A stretch of 34,712 nt of DNA from positions 1 through 34,712 of the forward strand of contig JAGWBB010000019.1 in the NCBI GenBank assembly GCA_021296095.1, read 5' to 3'. The position numbers were made by a program, and so were the translations under genes. Under the pieces are notes generated by a model. That model made no database searches and was not told the DNA's origin. It worked only from the letters and a program-made list of their open reading frames with translations. Of this stretch, positions 1 to 6,969 are shown piece after piece. Position 1 is the first letter of the stretch. Every line of letters begins with the position of its first letter. This DNA comes from Desulfurellaceae bacterium. Its GTDB lineage: Bacteria; Desulfobacterota; Binatia; Bin18.

Positions 1-50
1 AAGAAGCCCGCAGGTTTCCCCTCCTTTTTCCTGCGGGCTTCTTTATTTTG
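1..50 (+). terminator. Rho-independent terminator of an upstream gene
   Basis: A perfect 14-bp inverted repeat (1-14 with 30-43, core GCCCGCAGG/CCTGCGGGC) encloses a 15-base pyrimidine-rich loop and is followed by TATTTT. It probably ends a + strand gene lying before the window. The stem also begins with A residues, so it could work in both directions. Confidence 0.85.
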
Positions 51-99
51 GCTTGAAAGTTTACCAGCGTGTGTTGGCTTGAAAGTTTACCAGCGTGTG
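48..99 (+). repeat. Perfect tandem duplication of a 26-bp unit
   Basis: Two identical 26-base units lie head to tail (48-73 and 74-99), each starting TTGGCTTGAAAG and ending CAGCGTGTG. They sit between the terminator and the GAPDH start, where a promoter or operator would be expected. Function is unknown. A duplicated regulator site or simple slippage are both possible. Confidence 0.8.
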
Positions 100-185
100 A
101 CGCCCGTGTTTCAGGGGTGTGAAATTTTGCGCCTGGGCGCCAATTTGTGTGGACCATAATTGGTGACTTCGCTAATGGTATGGGC

Positions 186-1196
186 ATGCGGATCGGGATC
201 AACGGCTTCGGCCGCATGGGACGCCTCAGCCTGCGAGCCGCCTGGGAGTGGCCCGAGTTTGACATCGTCCACATCAACGAGATCAAGGGCGGCCCGCAGG
301 CTGCGGCTCATCTGCTCGAATTCGATACGGTTCACGGTCGCTGGCAACACGATATCCGGGCTGAAGCTGAGGCGATCCGCATCGACGACAAACGGGTGTC
401 GTTCAGCGCGTGCACCTCACCTGAGCAGGTAGGCTGGACAGCGTCCGATATTGGGGTCGATATCGTGGTCGAGTGCTCGGGGCAATTCCGCACGCCGGAA
501 CTGTTGCAGCCCTACTTTCGCGCCGGGGTGCGCAAGGTCGTGGTGTCGGCTCCGGTCGCCGAAGGAGCGCTCAACGTGGTCATGGGCTGCAATGACGACC
601 GCTACGACCCCCAGCGTCACCATCTGGTGACTGCGGCCTCGTGCACCACCAACTGTCTGGCCCCGGTTGTCAAGGTCGTGCATGAGCACATCGGCATTAC
701 CCACGGCCTGATCACCACCATCCACAATCCGACCAATACCCAGGTCGTTGTTGACGCGCCTCTGGCGGACCTGCGACGGGCGCGCTCAGGTCTGAACGCG
801 CTGATCCCGACGACCACCGGCTCGGCCAAGGCGATTACGCTGATCTACCCCGAGCTGCACGGTAAGCTGAACGGTCTGGCGGTACGCGTCCCACTGCTCA
901 ACGCGTCCTTGACCGACTGTGTGTTTGAGGTCACACGGCCGACAACGGTCGAAGAGGTCAACCGTCTGTTCAAAGAAGCGGCCGAGGGAGAACTCAGCGG
1001 CATCCTGGGTTTTGAAGAACGCCCGCTTGTGTCAGCCGACTACGTCAACGACCCCCGGTCGAGTATTGTGGACGGCCCGTCAACCCTGGTGCTTGACGAC
1101 ACCCAGGTCAAAATCCTGGCCTGGTATGATAACGAGTGGGGCTATGTCCACCGTTTGATGGAACTGACCAGAAAGCTGGCCACGGCCGCACAGTGA
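186..1196 (+). CDS. ArsJ-associated glyceraldehyde-3-phosphate dehydrogenase
   Basis: A 336-aa GAPDH. The N-terminal Rossmann motif INGFGRMGR and the catalytic stretch SCTTNC, with nucleophile Cys153, are intact, as is the C-terminal WYDNEWGY motif. In arsenate-resistance loci this enzyme forms 1-arseno-3-phosphoglycerate from glyceraldehyde-3-phosphate and arsenate, and ArsJ then exports the product. That role is assigned here because arsJ follows directly; a purely glycolytic enzyme would look similar. The frame stays open upstream to 147, but ATG at 186 places the Met immediately before the Rossmann motif as in the family, so I chose it. No strong SD is visible. No ArsR or ArsC gene is seen, although upstream sequence is missing. 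Confidence 0.9.
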   Translation: MRIGINGFGRMGRLSLRAAWEWPEFDIVHINEIKGGPQAAAHLLEFDTVHGRWQHDIRAEAEAIRIDDKRVSFSACTSPEQVGWTASDIGVDIVVECSGQFRTPELLQPYFRAGVRKVVVSAPVAEGALNVVMGCNDDRYDPQRHHLVTAASCTTNCLAPVVKVVHEHIGITHGLITTIHNPTNTQVVVDAPLADLRRARSGLNALIPTTTGSAKAITLIYPELHGKLNGLAVRVPLLNASLTDCVFEVTRPTTVEEVNRLFKEAAEGELSGILGFEERPLVSADYVNDPRSSIVDGPSTLVLDDTQVKILAWYDNEWGYVHRLMELTRKLATAAQ

Positions 1197-1197
1197 G

Positions 1198-1222
1198 CGC
1201 TGCTCTCTTGCGAGCAGCAGCG
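1198..1222 (+). other. Short intercistronic hairpin
   Basis: GCTGCTC (1199-1205) pairs with GAGCAGC (1212-1218) across a 6-base loop, two bases after the GAPDH stop. There is no T-run, so it is more likely an mRNA-processing or stability element between the GAPDH gene and arsJ than a terminator. Confidence 0.35.
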
Positions 1223-1262
1223 TTGACCGTGTGGCCGACAGTGCCAGGCTGAGGACGACCGT

Positions 1263-2498
1263 ATGGATATACGCAGCTATAGCCTCGTCACCGCGGCCTA
1301 CTGGGGGTTCACCCTGACCGACGGAGCGCTGCGCATGTTGGTCCTGCTGCATTTCCACGCGCTGGGCTATACCCCTTTGCATCTGGCCTTTCTGTTCGTG
1401 CTGTACGAATGCTGCGGCATGGCGACCAACCTGCTCGGCGGCTGGATCGGCTCGCGGATGGGGGTGCGCGTCACGCTGTTTGCCGGCCTGGTCCTGCAAG
1501 TCGTCGCCCTGCTCATGCTATCCGGAGTGCAGGCCTCCTGGCTGACCTGGGTTTCGGTGGCGTATGTCATGGGTGCCCAGGCGCTGTCCGGCATTGCCAA
1601 AGACCTGACCAAGATGAGTTCCAAAAGCGCGGTCAAGCTGGTCGTAGCCGGCAGCCCGACAAGCGAACGACAGGCGACCTTGTTCCAGTGGGTGGCCGTT
1701 TTGACGGGCTCGAAAAATGCGCTCAAAGGCTGTGGTTTTCTGCTCGGCGGCGTTTTATTGAGTTGGCTGGGATTTGCGCTCGCCCTGTGGGCTATGGCCG
1801 CCGGCCTGGCCCTGATCCTGCTGCTGTCGGTAGCCAGTCTCAACCAGGACATGGGCAAGTCAAAGGAGAAGGTCAAGTTCAGCCAGCTGTTTTCCAAGTC
1901 CCGCGCCATTAACGTCTTATCCCTGGCCCGGCTTTTTCTGTTCGGCTCACGGGACGTCTGGTTTGTGGTCGGGCTGCCCATTTTTCTGTCCGATACTCTG
2001 GGCTGGAGCTTGAGCGGGGTCGGAGCGTTTCTGGCCGCCTGGGTGGTCGGCTATGGCGGGGTCCAGGCTGTCACGCCCCAATTTTTGGACAAAGACGGTG
2101 GGGCCGTGGCTGGTACCCGGGCTGCCCAGGTGTGGGGCTTTGGACTGGCCGGGCTGTCGGTCGGGCTGGCCCTGGTGCTGCAAGCCGGCTGGTATCCGGC
2201 GCTGTCGGTGATTGTCGGCCTGGCCGTATTCGGGCTGGTCTTTGCGGTCAATTCAGCGGTCCACTCGTATTTGATCCTGGCCTACAGCGACGCCGACCAG
2301 GTGACGCTGGACGTTGGCTTCTACTACATGGCAAACGCGGCCGGCCGGCTTGTCGGGACGCTGCTGTCGGGCGGTGTGTATCTTCTGGCCGGGCTGCCCG
2401 GCTGCCTCTGGACCTCAGCCGGGCTGGTCTTTGCCGCCGCCGGGCTGACACTGTTCCTGCCCGCCGAACGTGCACTCGAAGTGGAGGAACTGGCATGA
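1263..2498 (+). CDS. arsJ: Organoarsenical efflux MFS transporter ArsJ
   Basis: A 411-aa hydrophobic protein with about 12 predicted membrane helices of the major facilitator type. The N-terminus (YWGFTLTDGALRMLVLLHF) and the segment GIAKDLTKMSSKSAVK after helix 4 are the features by which I recognise ArsJ. In the known pathway ArsJ moves 1-arseno-3-phosphoglycerate out across the inner membrane. The adduct then breaks down to arsenate and 3-phosphoglycerate. The gene follows the GAPDH gene by 66 bp. Its stop overlaps the start of the next gene in an ATGA junction, which implies translational coupling to an exported phosphatase. Assignment rests on recalled family sequence and on context. Confidence 0.9.
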   Translation: MDIRSYSLVTAAYWGFTLTDGALRMLVLLHFHALGYTPLHLAFLFVLYECCGMATNLLGGWIGSRMGVRVTLFAGLVLQVVALLMLSGVQASWLTWVSVAYVMGAQALSGIAKDLTKMSSKSAVKLVVAGSPTSERQATLFQWVAVLTGSKNALKGCGFLLGGVLLSWLGFALALWAMAAGLALILLLSVASLNQDMGKSKEKVKFSQLFSKSRAINVLSLARLFLFGSRDVWFVVGLPIFLSDTLGWSLSGVGAFLAAWVVGYGGVQAVTPQFLDKDGGAVAGTRAAQVWGFGLAGLSVGLALVLQAGWYPALSVIVGLAVFGLVFAVNSAVHSYLILAYSDADQVTLDVGFYYMANAAGRLVGTLLSGGVYLLAGLPGCLWTSAGLVFAAAGLTLFLPAERALEVEELA

Positions 2499-4258
2499 CG
2501 CTGCCCCGCCGACAGTTTTTGCGCTATCTGGGGATCGGAACCTATGCGGCACTGCTCAATCCTCTGCGGCTCGCCGCCGCCGCACCACGGGCGAGAAGCT
2601 CAGCCTGGACGCCGTCTTTTTTTGAGCCCATCAATCCCAGTACCGCCGACCAGCTCAGGCTGCCGGCCGGCTATCGGACCGACCTGCTCGGCGTGTGGGG
2701 AGACGAGCTGGGCTTTCCCGACCCGACCCGTAACCGGGAGCTGAGCTTCGGCAACGATAACGATTTTTTGGCCTATTTCCCGCTCGCCTCTCAACACGAC
2801 AGTTCCCAAAAGACGGTTCATGATAACAGAGCGATTGGAAAACAGCATGAATCGTCTTTTACCGAGCAGGGCCTGCTATGGGTCAACCACGAGTCGCCCC
2901 ATCCGCTGTTTGTCAGCGGCTACAGCCGGGAAGACGCGCAGGCCGAGAAGCCCAAAACGGCGGAACAGATTCAGGCCGAAAAACGCAGCGTCGGCGGCAG
3001 CGTGCTCTACCTCAGGCGAGAGGCAGACGGGCGCTGGAGGCGCGAGTACCATCACCGCTACACCAGCCGCTACACCGCCTGCGGTCCGCGCTTTGGCTTT
3101 GACGGACCTGCGGCCGAAGCCGTCGCCAGCCTGAGCGGCCAGCCGGACTGCCCCGGCACGCTGGCCAACTGTTCGGGCGGCACCACGCCCTGGCACAGCG
3201 TGCTGTCGTGCGAAGAAAATTACCACCTCTACAATCCGCAAACCCCACGGACTCTGCGCTGGAGCGATCAGCCCGATGAAGCCATCGCCGAGACCCAGTT
3301 CGGCTGGGTGGTCGAGGTCGACCCCTTCGGCGAACTGCCGCCGGTCAAGCATACCAGCCTGGGCCGCTTCAGCCATGAGAATATCGCGCTGCGCTGCGAC
3401 GGACCGACCGGACGGCTGGTGGCGTATATGGGCGATGATAAGGCCGACGAGTATGTGTACAAGTTTGTCAGCGCCCAGCCGCTGCCGGCCTCGGCCTCAC
3501 GGCTTGAGCAGCGGACGGCGCTGAGCCAGGGGACCTTATACGCCGCCGATTTTCAACACGGCCGGTGGCTGGCGCTGGACTGGAATGTGCAGAAAAACCG
3601 TGAAAAGTGGCAGGCCTACAACGCTACAGCGCGGCAAACGGGCGGCCCGCTCATCACCTCCCAGGCCGATATTCTCATCCATGCCCGGATTGCGGCCCGG
3701 GTTTTGGGAGCGACGCCCCTGGATCGTCCCGAGGACTGTGAAATTCATCCGGCCGACGGGTCGGTGTATATTGCGCTCACCAATAATACGCGCCGGGCCA
3801 ACTTCTACGGACAGATCGTGCGGCTGATAGAGGACAACGACAATCCCGAGGGCGAGCGCTTCCGGTTTGAGCTGTTCCTGCTCGGTGGCCGCCACAGCGG
3901 CCTGGCCTGCCCCGACAATCTGGCCTTTGACCGCCGGGGCAATCTGTGGGTGGCGTGCGATATTGCCAGCTCGCGGCTGGGCCGCGATCCGTATCAGGCC
4001 TTCGGCAACAACGGGCTGTTCATGGTGCCGACCACCGGTCCCGGGGCGGGACAGGCCTACCAGTTTGCGTCCGGTCCCACGGACTGTGAGCTGACCGGAC
4101 CGTGGTTCAGCGGTAACGACCAGACGCTGTTCCTGTCGGTCCAGCATCCCGGCGGCAACAGTCCCAGCCTTGCGCGGCTGTCCAGCCACTGGCCGCACGG
4201 CGGCCGGGAACTGCCGCGACCGGGGGTGGTGGCGATTACCGGCTTTGATCGGGTCTGA
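2495..4258 (+). CDS. phoX: PhoX family (DUF839) Tat-exported alkaline phosphatase
   Basis: A 587-aa exported protein. The N-terminus carries a twin-arginine motif (RRQFLRYLG) and a hydrophobic stretch ending in an Ala-rich region, so Tat export is likely. PhoX signatures appear in order: SVLSCEENY with Cys239, a YMGDDKADEYVYKF segment, EIHPADGSVYIALTNN, and CPDNLAFDRRGNLWV. PhoX enzymes are Fe/Ca-dependent phosphatases that release Pi from organic phosphate monoesters under phosphate starvation. The Cys of the CEEN motif is an iron ligand in studied members. The start is the ATG that overlaps the arsJ stop; the longer open frame lies inside arsJ and is not used. The coupling suggests it may act on the phosphoglycerate exported by ArsJ, which is inference. 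Confidence 0.88.
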   Translation: MTLPRRQFLRYLGIGTYAALLNPLRLAAAAPRARSSAWTPSFFEPINPSTADQLRLPAGYRTDLLGVWGDELGFPDPTRNRELSFGNDNDFLAYFPLASQHDSSQKTVHDNRAIGKQHESSFTEQGLLWVNHESPHPLFVSGYSREDAQAEKPKTAEQIQAEKRSVGGSVLYLRREADGRWRREYHHRYTSRYTACGPRFGFDGPAAEAVASLSGQPDCPGTLANCSGGTTPWHSVLSCEENYHLYNPQTPRTLRWSDQPDEAIAETQFGWVVEVDPFGELPPVKHTSLGRFSHENIALRCDGPTGRLVAYMGDDKADEYVYKFVSAQPLPASASRLEQRTALSQGTLYAADFQHGRWLALDWNVQKNREKWQAYNATARQTGGPLITSQADILIHARIAARVLGATPLDRPEDCEIHPADGSVYIALTNNTRRANFYGQIVRLIEDNDNPEGERFRFELFLLGGRHSGLACPDNLAFDRRGNLWVACDIASSRLGRDPYQAFGNNGLFMVPTTGPGAGQAYQFASGPTDCELTGPWFSGNDQTLFLSVQHPGGNSPSLARLSSHWPHGGRELPRPGVVAITGFDRV

Positions 4259-4298
4259 GCCGCGGGCCGGCCGCGCTCGTCTCGCCTTTCGATACGCA

Positions 4299-4338
4299 GG
4301 GTAACGCATAAATAACTGCCCTGTCATTGTCTCGTAAC
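4299..4338 (+). promoter_or_regulatory. Candidate Pho-box array (PhoB binding)
   Basis: Four 7-base units recur at exactly 11-bp spacing: GGGTAAC (4299), AAATAAC (4310), CTGTCAT (4321) and TCGTAAC (4332). The third is a perfect half-site of the E. coli Pho-box consensus CTGTCAT, and 11-bp phasing is the known geometry of PhoB binding. A possible -10, TACCCT, starts 10 bases after the last unit (4349). The array lies about 55 bp before the porin gene, and phoB and phoR are downstream in the same block. The other units match the consensus only partly. Confidence 0.55.
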
Positions 4339-4392
4339 ACTGCGTTCTTACCCTCTGGCCCAACTATGTCTGTAGGGAAGGAGAAGAACAGT

Positions 4393-5772
4393 ATGAAGAG
4401 ACGAGGCAGCCTTCTGTGTGGCGGTCTGATCGCCGCAGGGCTCCTGTTGGCAAGTTCCGCGTTTGCCCAGGGGAAAAGTGTGGCGGTCGAGATCCTCGAC
4501 ATTCTCAAGGCCAACGGGCAAATCAGCGCTCAGCAGTACCGCGACCTGATGAGCAAGGCCCAGGCCGAAGGGGAAAAGGTCGAGGCTGCGGTCAGTGCCA
4601 GCGAGGCAAAAGAGCCCGATCCGAAAACGATGCGGGTGTACTGGTCATCGGGGCTGCGACTCAAGTCCAACGATGGCAATTACTCGCTCAAGATCGGTGG
4701 CCGGATCATGAACGACTGGGCCATCTACAGCACCGACAGCGACACCCCGGACGACTTTCGGAGCATTGGCGACGGCACCGAGTTCCGGCGGGCGCGGCTG
4801 TATATGGAAGGCGAGATCTACAAAAACATCAAGTACAAAGCCCAGTACGACTTTGGTGGCCAGGACGCCGATTTCAAAGATGTGTACATCGAGCTGAAAA
4901 AGATTCCGAGCCTGGGCAATCTCAGAATCGGTCACTTCAAGGAGCCGATGTCGCTCGAACAGCTGACCAGCAGTAAGTACATCACCTTCATGGAACGCTC
5001 GCTGGCAGACACGTTTGCCCAGGGCCGTAACACCGGCTTCCAGATTGCGAACACCTTTGCCGACAGGCGGGCGACTGCTGCGGTGGGCGTGTTTCGTGAC
5101 GTAGGCGACTCGGGCAACGGGTTTGGCAAGAACTCGGACTATAATCTGACCGCCCGTGTGACGGCCCTGCCGTGGTACGAGGACAAGGGCAAACGGCTCT
5201 TGCACCTGGGGTTCGGCTATACCCACGAGTTCCGCGACAAAGACAGCGACATCCGTTTTCGATCTCGGCCGGAAGCCCACCTGGGCCCCCGCTTTGTTGA
5301 CACCGGGAGGTTTAAGGCCGATAGCATTGATTACTTCAACCCCGAAGTGGCTGCGGTCTACGGACCGTTCTCCATCCAGGGTGAGTACATCTTCAGCGAG
5401 GTCCAGGACTCCAACAAGGGTGGTGACCTGAGCTTCGACGGTGCCTATATCTACGCCAGCGTGTTCCTGACCCCGGGTGACTATCGTCGCTACAAGACCT
5501 CCAGCGGAGCCTTTGACCGGGTCAAGCCGGCCAGGGATCTGAGCTGGAGCGGTGGCGGGTACGGGGCTGTTGAGGCGGCGGTTCGGTATTCCCACCTGGA
5601 TCTGACCGACGGCATGGTCCAGGGCGGGACACTCGGCAACTTCACCGCCGGCCTGAACTGGTACCTCAACCCCAATGTCCGTTTCATGCTGAACTATGTC
5701 CACGCCGACCAGCAGCATCCGCACGACTTTTCCGCCGATATTGTCCAGATGCGCGCTCAGGTCGATTTCTAA
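4393..5772 (+). CDS. OprP/OprO-like phosphate-selective porin
   Basis: A 459-aa outer-membrane protein. A Sec signal peptide (residues 1 to about 26, ending SSAFAQG) is followed by a helical, charged segment (about 30-65) and then a long beta-rich barrel beginning near the motif LKIGGRIMNDW. The barrel ends in VQMRAQVDF with a C-terminal Phe, as expected for an outer-membrane barrel. This layout is that of the phosphate-selective porin O/P family. The start ATG follows a GGAAGGAG SD; the upstream Met codons in the same frame are not used. It would bring phosphate, and unavoidably arsenate, across the outer membrane to PstS. Anion selectivity cannot be proved from sequence; a general porin of this fold is the alternative. 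Confidence 0.85.
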   Translation: MKRRGSLLCGGLIAAGLLLASSAFAQGKSVAVEILDILKANGQISAQQYRDLMSKAQAEGEKVEAAVSASEAKEPDPKTMRVYWSSGLRLKSNDGNYSLKIGGRIMNDWAIYSTDSDTPDDFRSIGDGTEFRRARLYMEGEIYKNIKYKAQYDFGGQDADFKDVYIELKKIPSLGNLRIGHFKEPMSLEQLTSSKYITFMERSLADTFAQGRNTGFQIANTFADRRATAAVGVFRDVGDSGNGFGKNSDYNLTARVTALPWYEDKGKRLLHLGFGYTHEFRDKDSDIRFRSRPEAHLGPRFVDTGRFKADSIDYFNPEVAAVYGPFSIQGEYIFSEVQDSNKGGDLSFDGAYIYASVFLTPGDYRRYKTSSGAFDRVKPARDLSWSGGGYGAVEAAVRYSHLDLTDGMVQGGTLGNFTAGLNWYLNPNVRFMLNYVHADQQHPHDFSADIVQMRAQVDF

Positions 5773-5851
5773 GCACTCGTCGCCGGTCGCGGGTCGTGGA
5801 AGCGGCTCACGGCCATGTGTCATCACCATATCCCAACGGGAGGAAGTCGTT

Positions 5852-6826
5852 ATGACAATGAAGAAGTTCTCAGCGCTTGTCGGTGGCTTGGCTCTGGGCC
5901 TGGCCGTCAGCGGTCCGGCTGTCGCCCAGGTCGAAGTCGATCCCAACCTGCCCGCCTATGAGAAGGTCAGCGGTATCTCGGGCAGCCTCAACAGCGTGGG
6001 TTCCGATACGCTGAACAACCTGATGACCCTGTGGGCCGAGGGTTTCAAAAAGGTCTATCCCAACGTGAACGTCCAGATCGAGGGCAAAGGTTCGAGCACC
6101 GCGCCGCCGGCCCTGATCGAGGCCACCGCTCAGCTGGGGCCCATGTCGCGGGCGATGAAGAGCAGCGAGATGGACGAATTTGAAAAGAAGTTTGGCTATA
6201 AGGCGACCCCGCTGCGGACCTCGCTCGACTCCCTGGCCGTGTTCGTCAACAAGGATAACCCGATCTCGGGCCTGTCGCTGGACCAGGTCGATGCCATGTT
6301 TTCCAAGACCCTGCGCTGCGGGGCTGCTGACGAAGTCTCGGTTTGGGGCGACCTGGGTCTGAGCGGAGGCTGGACCACCGCGCCGATCAGCCTGTACGGC
6401 CGGAACTCGGCCTCCGGCACTTACGGGTTTTTCAAACAGCAGGCCCTGTGCAAGGGAGACTACAAGGATACGGTCAAAGAACAGCCGGGTTCGGCCTCTG
6501 TCGTGCAGGGGGTGAGCGAGGATAAGAACGCCGCCGGCTACAGTGGGATCGGCTACACCACCTCCGGCGTCCGCGCCGTGCCGCTGGCCGAGAATGGCAG
6601 CAGCTACGTCGAGCCCAACCAGAAGACGGTCGGCTCGGGTCAGTATCCGCTGTCACGCTTCCTGTACATCTACATCAACAAGGCGCCCGGACAGCCGGTT
6701 GATCCCCTGGTCCAGGAATTTGCCAAGTATATCTTCAGCAAAGAAGGCCAGGAAGTTGTGGCGAAGGACGGCTACTATCCCGTCTCACCGCAAATCGCCA
6801 CCCAGGAACGGGCCAAGCTCAACTAG
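5852..6826 (+). CDS. pstS: Phosphate ABC transporter substrate-binding protein PstS
   Basis: A 324-aa periplasmic protein with a Sec signal peptide (MTMKKF start, cleavage near PAVAQV). Phosphate-binding loops typical of PstS are visible: SVGSDTL near residue 50, GKGSSTAPPAL, and GRNSASGTYGFF. It binds Pi in the periplasm and delivers it to PstC and PstA. The ATG follows a GGGAGG SD, and an alternative ATG lies two codons later. Whether the site discriminates strongly against arsenate cannot be read from sequence. A GC-rich hairpin directly downstream would allow pstS to be expressed above the membrane genes. Confidence 0.95.
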   Translation: MTMKKFSALVGGLALGLAVSGPAVAQVEVDPNLPAYEKVSGISGSLNSVGSDTLNNLMTLWAEGFKKVYPNVNVQIEGKGSSTAPPALIEATAQLGPMSRAMKSSEMDEFEKKFGYKATPLRTSLDSLAVFVNKDNPISGLSLDQVDAMFSKTLRCGAADEVSVWGDLGLSGGWTTAPISLYGRNSASGTYGFFKQQALCKGDYKDTVKEQPGSASVVQGVSEDKNAAGYSGIGYTTSGVRAVPLAENGSSYVEPNQKTVGSGQYPLSRFLYIYINKAPGQPVDPLVQEFAKYIFSKEGQEVVAKDGYYPVSPQIATQERAKLN

Positions 6827-6883
6827 GCTACGAGACGGGCTGCGTCTCAAGCTGAGTGCGTTATGCTCGGGCGCAAGCCCACG

Positions 6884-6913
6884 GAGGAGGGGCCTGCCCC
6901 CCCTCCTCTTATT
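6884..6913 (+). terminator. Attenuator-like hairpin between pstS and pstC
   Basis: GAGGAGGGG (6884-6892) pairs perfectly with CCCCTCCTC (6900-6908) across a 7-base loop and is followed by TTATT. The U-tract is weak, so partial termination or 3'-end protection of pstS mRNA is more likely than full termination. This would give more binding protein than permease. Confidence 0.55.
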
Positions 6914-6969
6914 CCCCCTCCTCACGACGGCGCTAGCGCCCCGTCCGTCACTTCGGTATTGAGAGTAGC

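Noticed and set aside
5773-5851. Second Pho box before pstS
   Set aside because: A single TGTCAT near 5817 has no 11-bp partner, so I do not call it.
4645-5946. 433-aa minus-strand frame opposite the porin gene
   Set aside because: The + strand encodes a full porin with signal peptide and terminal Phe; the opposite frame has none of the marks of a real protein and runs into pstS.
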